Shown here in pieces: positions 17,090 to 26,107 of a DNA stretch of 64,000 nucleotides. This stretch comes from CAYRGY01 sp964424075. Its GTDB lineage: Bacteria; Patescibacteriota; Gracilibacteria; UBA1369. Both the position numbers and the translations under genes were made by a program. Each line of letters begins with the position of its first letter. Positions within the stretch are counted from its first letter, which is position 1. The stretch lies in the NCBI GenBank assembly GCA_964424075.1, contig CAYRGY010000004.1, positions 58,201 through 122,200 on the forward strand, written 5' to 3'. A model generated the notes under the pieces. The model was not told the DNA's origin. It did not search any database and worked only from the letters and a program-made list of their open reading frames with translations.

Positions 17090-17398
17090 ATGTTTGCAGT
17101 AGTAGAAATTTCTGGGAAACAATATCGAATTACTCCCAACACTAAAATCCAAGTAGACTCTCTCGGACTGGAACCCGGGAATGAACTTACAGTTGATAAA
17201 GTTCTGTTGTTAGCAGATGACAATGGGGATAAATGTGAAGTTGGAAAACCTTATATTGATAAAGAAATCAAAGCTAAAGTTGTTGAACTCACCAAGGGAG
17301 ACAAAATTATCGTCTATAAGAAGAAGGCTAAAAAGAGATATGAAAGAAAAATTGGACACCGCCAGGATTATACAATTCTAGAATTCAAGGACATTTAG
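17090..17398 (+). CDS. rplU: 50S ribosomal protein bL21
   Basis: A 102-residue L21 protein of typical length. Motifs: MFAVVEISGKQYRITPN at the start, then VDSLGLEPGNEL, KVLLLADDNG, and the C-terminal rRNA-binding signature KKKAKKRYERKIGHRQDYTILEF. L21 binds 23S rRNA next to L20. The usual partner gene rpmA (bL27) does not follow; rplU stands alone between a promoter and a terminator. Its 3' end overlaps the opposing rluD-like gene by 21 bases. Confidence 0.97.
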   Translation: MFAVVEISGKQYRITPNTKIQVDSLGLEPGNELTVDKVLLLADDNGDKCEVGKPYIDKEIKAKVVELTKGDKIIVYKKKAKKRYERKIGHRQDYTILEFKDI

Positions 17399-18301
17399 TA
17401 TTTCTTGCAAATCGTTTGGAAGAGCCACTTCAAACTGAAGCGGCTTTTTTGTTATTGGATGACTAAATTCCAGATAGTAAGCATGCAAGAATTGTCTTTG
17501 CAAACCCAGCTTGGAATTGACTCCATATAATTGATCTCCAACCAGCGGATGTCCAATAGAGGATAAATGAACTCTTATCTGATGCGTTCGACCTGTCTTT
17601 AGATTAATATCTAACAAATCATAATTCTTATAACGCTGCTTCAAGCTATATTCCGTGATTGCATTTTTAGCAGCAATCCCTTTAACAGCCATTTTTTTAC
17701 GATCACGATAATTCCTACCAATAGGAGCTTCTATAATTCCTACTTCTTGAGACAATTTTCCTTCGACTAAAGCAATATACTTTTTTATTACCTGGCGCTT
17801 TTTAAAATGTTCCACTAAATTTTGATGCGATAAATCCTCCTTTGCAACTACCAATAATCCTGACGTGTCCTTATCAAGTCTATGCACAATTCCGGGACGA
17901 ATAACCCCTCCAATACTTCCCAGCTGACCTTTGCAGTGAAATAGTAAGGCATTTACCAAACTATCATCATGGTGTGCCATGCCATCTCCAGGATGAACAA
18001 CCAAACCGGCAGGTTTATTGATAACAATTAAATGCTGATCTTCAAATACTATATCCAAAGGAATATCTATTGCTTTTATTTCCATCTTAACCGGCTCTGG
18101 GAAATCAATTTTAATCAAATCACCATTTTTTAATTTGCTGCTTGCCTTAGCCAACTTTCCGCCTATTGAAACTGCACCGGAATTGATTAATTTCTTAATA
18201 TATTCTCGCGACAAATCACTTTCTAATTCACTTATCAATTTATCCACTCTTTTGTTAGCATCTTTAGCTATTACCTTATATTTTCTAGTTTCCGCAAACA
18301 T
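17378..18301 (-). CDS. rluD: RluA/RluD-family 23S rRNA pseudouridine synthase
   Basis: A 307-residue enzyme with an N-terminal S4 RNA-binding domain (about residues 16-75: RVDKLISELESDLSREYIKKLI) and a catalytic domain with HRLDKDTSGLLVVAK, in which the Asp is the nucleophile. Also present are VINKPAGLVVHPG near residue 95 and TGRTHQIRVHL-IGHPLVGD near 225-245. Length and S4 domain fit RluD (uridines in helix 69 of 23S rRNA), but RluC-like specificity cannot be excluded, so the symbol is tentative. The last coding codons contain the terminator hairpin of the opposing rplU gene. Confidence 0.85.
   Translation of the reverse strand: MFAETRKYKVIAKDANKRVDKLISELESDLSREYIKKLINSGAVSIGGKLAKASSKLKNGDLIKIDFPEPVKMEIKAIDIPLDIVFEDQHLIVINKPAGLVVHPGDGMAHHDDSLVNALLFHCKGQLGSIGGVIRPGIVHRLDKDTSGLLVVAKEDLSHQNLVEHFKKRQVIKKYIALVEGKLSQEVGIIEAPIGRNYRDRKKMAVKGIAAKNAITEYSLKQRYKNYDLLDINLKTGRTHQIRVHLSSIGHPLVGDQLYGVNSKLGLQRQFLHAYYLEFSHPITKKPLQFEVALPNDLQEILNVLEF
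17423..17450 (+). terminator. Rho-independent terminator of rplU, inside the rluD-like coding region
   Basis: AGCC-A-CTTCA (17423-17432) pairs with TGAAG-C-GGCT (17436-17445) with one A/C mismatch and a three-base loop, followed by a run of six T. It ends 52 bases after the rplU stop and is fully contained in the 3' coding part of the opposing gene. Confidence 0.85.
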
Positions 18302-18327
18302 AATCAGTTTTTATTTTCAGAGGAAAT

Positions 18328-18344
18328 ATTATACTGTTTATAAT
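18328..18344. promoter_or_regulatory. Back-to-back -10 boxes between the rluD-like gene and tyrS
   Basis: In the 71-base divergent gap, ATTATA at 18328-18333 is a perfect TATAAT on the minus strand, for the rluD-like gene. TATAAT at 18339-18344 serves tyrS on the plus strand. Neither has a clear -35 box. The two -10 boxes lie 5 bases apart, so the two promoters probably exclude each other. Confidence 0.45.
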
Positions 18345-18372
18345 AAAGATAAACTTAAAATACAATTTTTTC

Positions 18373-19569
18373 ATGGAAACTAGTCCTGAATTACTTGATC
18401 GAATTCTTAATCTGAACGTCGCTGATATTATTGTGCGTAAAGACTTAGAAGAAAAACTCAAAAGTGGTAAAAAGCTTAGAGTTAAATATGGTGTTGATCC
18501 CAGCGGGCCCTATTTAACCATAGGACATATGGTCCCAATTCGTAAACTTCGGGAATTTCAGGAAGCTGGGCATCAAATAATTATTTTGATCGGAAACTTT
18601 ACTGCTCAAATCGGAGATCCTACCGGGAAGGCTGAAGCCAGAAAAGTTAAATCTAAAGAGGAAGTAACAAAGAATGCTTCATCTTATTTGCAACAATTTA
18701 GCAAGGTGCTGGATATAGATAGTTGTGAGATAGTCTGGAATGCCGACTGGTTCGAAAAGTTCACTTTTGAAGATGTACTAAATTTAAGCTCCAACTTTAC
18801 GGTAGCCCAAATGCTGGAAAGGGATATGTTTCAGGAAAGAATTAAGCAAGATAAACCGATCGGTTTACATGAATTTATGTATCCCTTAATGCAAGGCTAT
18901 GATTCTGTTGAATTAAGAGCAGATGTTGAGGTGGGAGCCACAGAGCAAACGTTTAACATGTTAGCAGGAAGAATATTGCAAAAAGCAGCAGGACAAACTC
19001 CTCAAAACATAGTTACAGTCCCCATTTTAACCGGCACTGACGGTGTGAAAAAGATGGGTAAAAGTGAAGGCAACTTTATTGCAGTCTTAGATGAACCGCA
19101 AGAAATGTTTGGGAAAGTCATGTCTATTCCAGACAAAATCATAGAAAACTATTTCGAGCTCTGCACTAATTACACAAGAACACAATTAGACGAGGTGAGC
19201 AATAGACTTAAGTCAGGAGAGAATCCCAGAGATTTAAAAATGGAATTGGCAACAAATATAGTAAAAACCTATCATTCCGAAGATCTAGCTAATCAAGCTA
19301 AACAAGAATTCATCAATGTCTTTAGTAAAGGGCAATTGCCAGATGATATAAATGTGGTTACAATACAAAACACTCCTCAGAATTTAGTTACTTTAATGGT
19401 CGAATATGATCTAGCAGCATCAAAGAGTGAAGCAAGAAGATTGATAGAGGCTGGCGGTGTGAAAATAAACCAAGAAAAAGTTACCACAGCAAATTATCAA
19501 ATCGATACTGATCAGGAAATCTTAGTACAAGTAGGAAAGCGAAAATTTATTAAATTTAAATCATCCTAA
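18373..19569 (+). CDS. tyrS: Tyrosyl-tRNA synthetase
   Basis: A 398-residue class I synthetase. The HIGH-type motif reads YLTIGHM (about residues 50-56), after the substrate-binding start KYGVDPSGP. LIGNFTAQIGDPTGK and QGYDSVELRADVEVGATEQ form the tyrosine pocket typical of TyrRS. The KMSKS loop reads KKMGKSEGN (about 230). A C-terminal S4 RNA-binding domain (SKSEARRLIEAGGVKIN) recognises the tRNA. The length is within the TyrRS range (about 400-420). A PocR-PAS gene begins one base after its stop. Confidence 0.96.
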   Translation: METSPELLDRILNLNVADIIVRKDLEEKLKSGKKLRVKYGVDPSGPYLTIGHMVPIRKLREFQEAGHQIIILIGNFTAQIGDPTGKAEARKVKSKEEVTKNASSYLQQFSKVLDIDSCEIVWNADWFEKFTFEDVLNLSSNFTVAQMLERDMFQERIKQDKPIGLHEFMYPLMQGYDSVELRADVEVGATEQTFNMLAGRILQKAAGQTPQNIVTVPILTGTDGVKKMGKSEGNFIAVLDEPQEMFGKVMSIPDKIIENYFELCTNYTRTQLDEVSNRLKSGENPRDLKMELATNIVKTYHSEDLANQAKQEFINVFSKGQLPDDINVVTIQNTPQNLVTLMVEYDLAASKSEARRLIEAGGVKINQEKVTTANYQIDTDQEILVQVGKRKFIKFKSS

Positions 19570-19570
19570 C

Positions 19571-20539
19571 TTGAGAATAAAAGAAATCACAGAATTAGTT
19601 TCAATTAGAACACTGCAGAAGATACAAGATAATTTTTCCACTGCACTGGGCATATCGCTTTCAATTAGAAATATTGACGGAGAACTGCTCACCAAGTCAA
19701 TCAATCATTCTAAACTATGGCAGTTGGTTCACCGAAATCCCGCCAGTGAAGTAAAAGAAATAGGCAATTTAAAAACAGCCTTCCAAAAGTGTGAACGTAC
19801 AGGTCAAATAGTGATCTTTGAAAGATTTCCCGACACCTCAACCTTTGCTTCACCAATCTATATCAATGGAAAAATAATTGCTTTCTTTGTGGGAGGACTG
19901 GTCAGACTAGGCAATCCCAATCTTGATTTGGCATCAGAATTAGCAAAGCAATTAAAAGTAGATTTGGATACATATCTTGATGCCTATTTAAGCCTTCCCT
20001 TATTTACCAATGATAGCCTGGAAGCATCAGCCAACCTAATTAAACTTATTGGAACAACAATTTCAACACTGGAACTTGAGGGGAATGACTTTAGACTCAA
20101 AACTCAGCTAATCAAGGAACAAAATAAGGAGCTGACCAAGGATCTGGAAAGAACCAGTACCGAATTAGATAAGAGTATCAATCGCTATAAAACTATTTTT
20201 GAAACAGTCGAAGATGGCATATATATTTCTTCAATTGATGGTTATTTTATCGATGTGAATCAGGCCGGAGCAAATTTGTTAGGCTATAATAAACCACAAG
20301 AAATTATTGGCAAAAAAACTAAAGATATTTATGTGTTTCCAGAAGATAAAGAAAGATATACACGATTCATCAAAGAAAAAGGATATATTAGAAATTGGAT
20401 AGCGCATGTTAAAACTCCAGCTGGAGAAGAAAAATATTTTGAAACAAATGCAGTTGCAGTCAAGGATAAATCAGGTAATATTCAATATATTCAAGGCATC
20501 TTCCGGGATGTCAATCATCGACTACATCAGGGTATCTAA
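19571..20539 (+). CDS. PocR-domain plus PAS-domain sensor protein without output domain
   Basis: A 322-residue protein starting with TTG immediately after the tyrS stop. Residues 1-170 match the PocR ligand-binding domain (LVSIRTLQKIQDNFSTALG, then CERTG, ASPIYINGKIIAFFVGG and LASELAKQL). A coiled coil (about 170-205) links it to a PAS domain (about 207-320: YKTIFETVEDGIYISSIDGYFIDVNQAG, then VPQEIIGK-type and GIFRDVNHR). PocR domains usually sense small molecules such as propanediol or hydrocarbons and sit in front of AraC or histidine kinase domains. No kinase, GGDEF or DNA-binding domain is present. It overlaps recG by 1 base. Confidence 0.82.
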   Translation: MRIKEITELVSIRTLQKIQDNFSTALGISLSIRNIDGELLTKSINHSKLWQLVHRNPASEVKEIGNLKTAFQKCERTGQIVIFERFPDTSTFASPIYINGKIIAFFVGGLVRLGNPNLDLASELAKQLKVDLDTYLDAYLSLPLFTNDSLEASANLIKLIGTTISTLELEGNDFRLKTQLIKEQNKELTKDLERTSTELDKSINRYKTIFETVEDGIYISSIDGYFIDVNQAGANLLGYNKPQEIIGKKTKDIYVFPEDKERYTRFIKEKGYIRNWIAHVKTPAGEEKYFETNAVAVKDKSGNIQYIQGIFRDVNHRLHQGI

Positions 20540-22578
20540 TGCTAGCTAAAACACCTTTAAGCAAAGTGATCTCCACTACCAAGCGTCACTTGGACTTGTT
20601 AAAGCATCTCGGAGTAGAAAATCTTGGCGATTTTTTAACTTATTTTCCCAGAACGTACACCGATCAATCTCAATATCGCAAAATCGTCGAAATCCGTACT
20701 GATGAGATCAATACAATCAAAGGAATTATTAGCCAACTAACCTCAGTTCGGACAAAGCATGGTAAACGATTAATCAAAGCACGTTTTAGTGATGACACAG
20801 GCTCAGTTGATGTCATTTGGTTTAATCAGCCCTATTTACTTCGAATACTACGCAATGGGCTTAAAGTGACGCTTTCCGGTCGTGCCAAATTTGAATTGGG
20901 TAAAATTACATTACAAAGCCCGGATTTTGAGTTAAATCAGGAAACGCCCATTCATACAGGACGAATAGTTCCTATTTATCATGAAACCGAAGGCCTAAAT
21001 TCAAAATGGATTAGAGAAAAAGTCAGTCCACTATTAGCTCATTCTCGCAAAGTTTTTACTGAATACCTGCCTGAGCAAGTTCGAGTAAAACACGACCTAA
21101 TGCCATATGCAGAAGCAATAATAGAAGTACATTTCCCTCGCAGTATTGAATCAAAAGAAAAGGCTCGCTATCGTTTGGCATTTGACGAATTATTCTTACT
21201 TCAACTAAAAGCCCTTCAGAACAAATGGCAATGGCAACAAATTGCCGCTACTGAACAGAAAGCACTTCCTCGTCACGCTGAATTGGACAAATTCATAGCC
21301 GCACTTCCTTATCAATTAACCGGAGCCCAACAAAAGGCAACAGCAGAAATCCTCACCGATTTATCCAATAATTTCCCTATGTCACGTTTGCTTCAAGGTG
21401 ATGTAGGATCAGGTAAGACCGTTGTAGCAGGGATAGCAATACTCAACACTATCCTCAACGGATATCAGGCGGCCCTCATGGCACCAACCGAAATCCTAGC
21501 TGAACAGCACTATAAGACTATATACAAACTTTTTAAAGCATATAATTTCAATATCAAATTCCTCTCCGGTAGCACTAAACAATCTGAAAAGAATCAAACC
21601 TACAGCGATCTCAAAAACGGACTAATCGATTTAGTTATTGGCACTCACGCCCTCATTCAGGACAATCTGGAATTCAAAAAGCTAGGCTTAGCCGTTATTG
21701 ATGAGCAACATCGCTTTGGCGTTGAACAAAGAAGCACTCTAAAAAAGCAGGGGAGTCCGCATTTACTTGCATTAAGCGCAACACCAATTCCCCGAACACT
21801 CGCTTTAACTGTTTATGGGGACCAAGACCTCTCCATTATTGACGAAATGCCCGCAGGCAGACTGCCAATTGTCACTAGAGTTGTACCGGAAAAAAAACGT
21901 AAAGACGCATATCGATGGATTGAAGATCGCATTAAAACCGGCCGTCAGGCCTTTGTAATTTGTCCACTGGTAGACGAATCTGATACCTTAGAGCTCAAAT
22001 CTGTGCTTACTGAATACGAATACCTTAAAAACGATGTCTTTCCCAATCTAAAAGTTGCCTATATTCACGGAAAACTCAAAAGTAAAGAAAAAGATGAAAT
22101 AATGCAGGATTTCAAGGAATGCAAATATGATTTACTCGTTTCAACATCAGTGATTGAAGTTGGAATTGATATCCCGAATGCCACTGTAATGATTATTGAA
22201 GGCTCCGAAAGATTCGGACTCTCACAATTACATCAGTTTAGAGGTCGAGTCGGCAGGGGAGAGCATCAATCATATTGTTTTCTTTTCATGCAAAACCATT
22301 CACAAACTGCCATGCAAAGGCTCAAAGCAATGGTTGATCACATAAGTGGTTTCAAACTTTCTGAAATCGACATGGAACTGCGCGGTCCAGGTGAAATTTA
22401 TGGAGTAAAACAATCAGGAATACCTGATCTGAAAATGGCTTCCTTATCTGACTCGATTACTATTGAAAAAGCCAGGAAATCCGCATCCGAAATCATTAAA
22501 CAAGATCCTGAACTAAATCACTATCCGCTGCTTACCAATAAGCTCTTAGACTTGAAACAAGAATACTTTTCAGACTAA
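20539..22578 (+). CDS. recG: ATP-dependent DNA helicase RecG
   Basis: A 679-residue RecG that reverses stalled forks and branch-migrates Holliday junctions. The wedge (OB-fold) domain is at about residues 55-150. Helicase motifs: Walker A LLQGDVGSGKTVVA (about 285-298), APTEILAEQH, motif II VIDEQHRFGVEQR (the DEQH variant typical of RecG), LSATPIPRTLALT, STSVIEVGIDIPNA and motif VI QFRGRVGRG, followed by the TRG-like region with LKAMVDHISGFKLSEIDMELRGPGEIYG. Length is normal (E. coli 693). It begins at the last base of the PocR-PAS stop codon. Confidence 0.97.
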   Translation: MLAKTPLSKVISTTKRHLDLLKHLGVENLGDFLTYFPRTYTDQSQYRKIVEIRTDEINTIKGIISQLTSVRTKHGKRLIKARFSDDTGSVDVIWFNQPYLLRILRNGLKVTLSGRAKFELGKITLQSPDFELNQETPIHTGRIVPIYHETEGLNSKWIREKVSPLLAHSRKVFTEYLPEQVRVKHDLMPYAEAIIEVHFPRSIESKEKARYRLAFDELFLLQLKALQNKWQWQQIAATEQKALPRHAELDKFIAALPYQLTGAQQKATAEILTDLSNNFPMSRLLQGDVGSGKTVVAGIAILNTILNGYQAALMAPTEILAEQHYKTIYKLFKAYNFNIKFLSGSTKQSEKNQTYSDLKNGLIDLVIGTHALIQDNLEFKKLGLAVIDEQHRFGVEQRSTLKKQGSPHLLALSATPIPRTLALTVYGDQDLSIIDEMPAGRLPIVTRVVPEKKRKDAYRWIEDRIKTGRQAFVICPLVDESDTLELKSVLTEYEYLKNDVFPNLKVAYIHGKLKSKEKDEIMQDFKECKYDLLVSTSVIEVGIDIPNATVMIIEGSERFGLSQLHQFRGRVGRGEHQSYCFLFMQNHSQTAMQRLKAMVDHISGFKLSEIDMELRGPGEIYGVKQSGIPDLKMASLSDSITIEKARKSASEIIKQDPELNHYPLLTNKLLDLKQEYFSD

Positions 22579-22586
22579 TATTATTG

Positions 22587-22637
22587 GTCTGTAGTATAAA
22601 CATTATGCACAAGATACATTGTGCAAAATAAACAGAC
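22587..22637. other. Nested inverted repeats between convergent genes
   Basis: An outer pair GTCTGT (22587-22592) and ACAGAC (22632-22637) encloses a hairpin TGCACAA (22606-22612) / TTGTGCA (22619-22625) with a 6-base loop. It fills most of the 70-base gap between recG and the opposing 588-codon gene. It may act as a bidirectional terminator, but no strong T run follows on either strand. Confidence 0.45.
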
Positions 22638-22648
22638 ATCAAATATAG

Positions 22649-24415
22649 CTATTCCCTTTCTATAACTACAAATCTTTGTAGTTGCTCTTCATCAAAATTT
22701 AAATCATCTCTTAAAAAGCTTACTAATGATCTATTTCTTAGTGAACTTGTAGTCACATCTGGCGAACTTAAAGCTTGATAAATTCTTTGTGCAAAAGCTT
22801 GATTTTCCAGCAAACCCATAGCCATGTTTACTCTATTTCTCATACCCTTTACGCTTAGCCCGTCTGAAGGCTCTCTATTAGCATTATTAGTAATCAAAAT
22901 CATCAACTTTTTAAAAGCTTCTCTGTATTTCACTTCTTTACTTAAATCAATACCTAAAATCGATCTATCCACAATTAAATTGTCGGCAATAGTCAACATT
23001 TCATCATCGGACAAAAAATTATTCAAATCAGGTCCAGTATAATCTCCGCCTTGACGTAATTCATAATTCATTACATGATCTAAATATAGTTTAGTTAGTT
23101 TTTCTCTAAATACTGATGCAGGCGTGGTTGGTATAAGCACTTGTTCGCTGTCTTGATATGGATCTTCAAAAACGAAATAAGTAGTTTCCTTATTTTCATC
23201 GCCAATTTGGACCATGGAAAATGTAGGTTGATTTTTTCTACCGACACTTTCCGGGAAAGTAACAGCATATTGATTATTATTAGGATTATATTCAATACCT
23301 ATCCCGCTAGTTTCAGGCAAATAGGATTCACGACTAAAATCCTCACCACCATTCTCAGTAAAAGCCACATAAGTAGCAGTTGGATTAGTGACCACTTGTT
23401 CTACCTTTTGCTTTTCTTGACTCGCTTTCTCTCGATCTAAGGCTCTTTTTGCAGCTGCTTTTCTTATCTCATCACGCCATTGCTGTTCTGTAACATTCTT
23501 GCCATACTTGAAGGTAATATCCATCATATCTGGCAAAATCTCTGCAGTGATATCCATTTGCAACATCATTTCATACTGAGAATCAGCAATACTTAAAATA
23601 TATTCATTAAGCATCTTCATTTGCTCCGGAGTAAGCTCAATCAAATTTCCATCTTGATCCTTAAAAGCTTCACAGTTAATTACTTGTGAAATAAAACCTG
23701 CCTGTATATCCTGCTCATTTTGCTTTCCGTCATAATAATATTGATCAAACAATTCTGCATTAGAATCTACAAAGCTGGTAGTAAATGTTGTTAATTCGTT
23801 ATACTTAGCTAATCTTTGTTCCTGGTCAATCCCCTCCTCTTCTTCACCCTCAGCAATGGGAAAGACTGAATCTATTATATTTTGTGACTTTGCTCTGATA
23901 ATTACATTACGAGTATCTATCATATCCTTCTTCATTTCTTCCATGACAAATTCATTGAAATCCTGCTCCATGTCCGTTTCTCCATAGATATCTAACCAAC
24001 TTGGAGTATCAGAATCTTCATCTCCTAACATGTGTTTTACGAAATAATCATTGGACTTATAATGATCAAATGCTATTTCATTGGCACGGGCTTCGTCTAA
24101 AGCTGTTGTTTCCGAATCATTTAAAAATAGGCCCTCTACACTATGTTGATGTTCACTCATTAGCACTCCACTAACTTCAAAGGCGGCTGCATGTTCAACT
24201 ACTTGCTCCTGAGCAGCTCTCTCAGCCTCAACTTGTTTCATGGCCTCCACTCGCTGTCTAACACGCTTCATCGCTCTTCTTCGGGCTCTTTCAACAATAG
24301 CTTTATTCTCAGCTACATTTGTTGGTGCTTCAGCAGTTTGCTGCAAACCCTCATCAATACGATTTTGGCGAGCCTCTTCATTACTGTTCCGACGATTCGG
24401 CCTTTCTCCTCCCAT
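22649..24415 (-). CDS. Hypothetical 588-residue protein, charged and mostly helical
   Basis: I do not recognise this protein. It has no signal peptide or membrane helix. Residues 1-75 are rich in Arg, Glu, Ala and Asn and would form a basic helix (AIVERARRRAMKRVRQRVEAMKQ). Residues 100-320 are acidic and helical. A region at about 355-430 reads like a beta-rich domain (YNPNNNQYAVTFPESVG, TYFVFEDPYQDSEQVLIPTTP). The last 130 residues are helical again. Asp and Glu are abundant and there is one cysteine. Convergent with recG and 43 bases downstream of the Elp3 stop, so it could share a transcript with neither. A lineage-specific cytosolic or structural protein is the most one can say. Confidence 0.75.
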   Translation of the reverse strand: MGGERPNRRNSNEEARQNRIDEGLQQTAEAPTNVAENKAIVERARRRAMKRVRQRVEAMKQVEAERAAQEQVVEHAAAFEVSGVLMSEHQHSVEGLFLNDSETTALDEARANEIAFDHYKSNDYFVKHMLGDEDSDTPSWLDIYGETDMEQDFNEFVMEEMKKDMIDTRNVIIRAKSQNIIDSVFPIAEGEEEEGIDQEQRLAKYNELTTFTTSFVDSNAELFDQYYYDGKQNEQDIQAGFISQVINCEAFKDQDGNLIELTPEQMKMLNEYILSIADSQYEMMLQMDITAEILPDMMDITFKYGKNVTEQQWRDEIRKAAAKRALDREKASQEKQKVEQVVTNPTATYVAFTENGGEDFSRESYLPETSGIGIEYNPNNNQYAVTFPESVGRKNQPTFSMVQIGDENKETTYFVFEDPYQDSEQVLIPTTPASVFREKLTKLYLDHVMNYELRQGGDYTGPDLNNFLSDDEMLTIADNLIVDRSILGIDLSKEVKYREAFKKLMILITNNANREPSDGLSVKGMRNRVNMAMGLLENQAFAQRIYQALSSPDVTTSSLRNRSLVSFLRDDLNFDEEQLQRFVVIERE

Positions 24416-24458
24416 AAATATAAATAAAATCCTTATATTTTACCATATTTAAAAGATT

Positions 24459-26048
24459 TTATAAATATTTAACCATATAAGTACCTTCTAATTGATAACC
24501 TAGCTTACGATAATATTCTCTTACTCCAACTCCAGAAATGACAGCTATTTTCCTAAAACCAGCCTTAGCAACGATCTGTTCTGCCTTTAAAATCATACTT
24601 TTACCAAGTCCTATATGCTGAGAAGAGCCGGAATTTTTATTTTGCAATTTCATTTGCTCTCCATACGTATGAACCTCTCGTATAATCGCAGCTCCTTGCA
24701 ATTCTTTTAAAAAATGGCGACCACCTTTAAAATGATATGATGGAAATCTAAGTCTAAGCAAAGCACAGATTTTATCAGCCTTGAGATATTCATAATGCAA
24801 AAAATACTCTTTACCTTCTGAAGCATCATACTCATCGATTACAAGTTCTAAATCTTGCATATCTACATCCAATCCACGAATCTCTCTTGATCTTATATCT
24901 CTGGAAACAATCCCTTGTTCTGACATTTTTTGCTCAACAACTTGCCTTAAATTAGTAATTTTACACCCTGATAAAACTTTTGTTGAAGGAATATCACGAT
25001 AAATTCTTGTAACACGTACATAATCAGTAAAATGTTTATTCATTTCCACCATCAACTCAATCAATTGCTCATCGGAATAACTTTGATATTTACCACTTTT
25101 ATGTATTTGCTCCAATTGTGACCAGGGCACAACTACACAAGGGTAAACTTTCATCCAATCAGGCCTATAAGCTTGATTATTAAATAGCTCCTTCAAATCT
25201 CGCAAATCTTTTTCCGGAGTAGAACCAAGCAAATTAGGCATCATATGAACATTCAGCTTAAAGCCGGCATCCTTAATCAGCTTGATCGCTCTTTTTGTTT
25301 CCTTAATTCCGTGACCTCGTCTATTTAAACTCAACACTTCATCATCAAGAGACTGAACGCCAATTTCAATTTTGGTAACCCCCATTTTCCTAAATCTTTT
25401 CAATTCTGCTGGAGTAATATGATCTGGCCTTGTCTCAACAGACAATCCAATACAACGATTCTTAGCTTTCTCATTAACTAGCTGAGCCTTCTCTAAAGAT
25501 CGCTCTCTCTTTTGTGGATAATTCAAAGCATTATAAATTCCTCTAATAAAGCTTATTTGATAGGGCTTTGGATAGAAGTCAAAAGTTCCTCCGGAAACAA
25601 TTACGTCAACCTTATCTGTCACATGCCCGGTTATTCCCAAACTTGTCAGACGATTCATAGTTTGCCTGTAAGCATCAAAATTATTTAATATTGCTCGCAT
25701 CATAGCTGGCTCTTCAGACAAATAGCTTTTAGGCATTTTAGGTTCCGTTGGGCAAAAAATACATTTACCGGGACAAGCAAATCCTTTGGTCAAAACTGTA
25801 ATATTTGTAATTCCTGCTAGAGATCTAATTCCTCTTTTTCTAATAGTTTTCCAAAATTCTCTATCATCCGGCAATTCGCCTTTACTAATCAAATCACGAT
25901 AAGCTGAAACCAATTCGATATTCCTAAAAGGAGTAACTTTATAACGCGTACAATAATCATTCTTTAAGTTTTGCAAATCACGATGTGTTCTAACATCTTG
26001 ATGATAGGCATCTTTAACAAATTCTGAGATTATTTCTGTCTGTTTCAC
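24459..26048 (-). CDS. elp3: Elp3-family radical SAM / GNAT tRNA uridine-34 carboxymethylation enzyme
   Basis: A 529-residue two-domain enzyme. The radical SAM part has cysteines C92, C96 and C99 (CPGKCIFCP), followed by the Elp3-specific stretches SEEPAMMRAILNNFDAY, VIVSGGTFDFYP, GLSVETRPDHI, KIEIGVQSLDDEVL and NVHMMPNLLG. The C-terminal GNAT acetyltransferase domain (about 395-529) contains the acetyl-CoA loop QHIGLGKSMI and ends VREYYRKLGYQLEGTYMVKYL. Elp3 uses acetyl-CoA and SAM to put a carboxymethyl group on C5 of wobble uridine in tRNA. Bacterial homologues act without the other Elongator subunits. It diverges from a Trm9-like methyltransferase 59 bases away, the enzyme that would methylate its product. 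Confidence 0.93.
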   Translation of the reverse strand: MKQTEIISEFVKDAYHQDVRTHRDLQNLKNDYCTRYKVTPFRNIELVSAYRDLISKGELPDDREFWKTIRKRGIRSLAGITNITVLTKGFACPGKCIFCPTEPKMPKSYLSEEPAMMRAILNNFDAYRQTMNRLTSLGITGHVTDKVDVIVSGGTFDFYPKPYQISFIRGIYNALNYPQKRERSLEKAQLVNEKAKNRCIGLSVETRPDHITPAELKRFRKMGVTKIEIGVQSLDDEVLSLNRRGHGIKETKRAIKLIKDAGFKLNVHMMPNLLGSTPEKDLRDLKELFNNQAYRPDWMKVYPCVVVPWSQLEQIHKSGKYQSYSDEQLIELMVEMNKHFTDYVRVTRIYRDIPSTKVLSGCKITNLRQVVEQKMSEQGIVSRDIRSREIRGLDVDMQDLELVIDEYDASEGKEYFLHYEYLKADKICALLRLRFPSYHFKGGRHFLKELQGAAIIREVHTYGEQMKLQNKNSGSSQHIGLGKSMILKAEQIVAKAGFRKIAVISGVGVREYYRKLGYQLEGTYMVKYL

Positions 26049-26107
26049 TAGAGTTGCTAAATATTTTAATGTGAATTACTTTGTAATAAAATTTCCGCTA
26101 AAAATCA

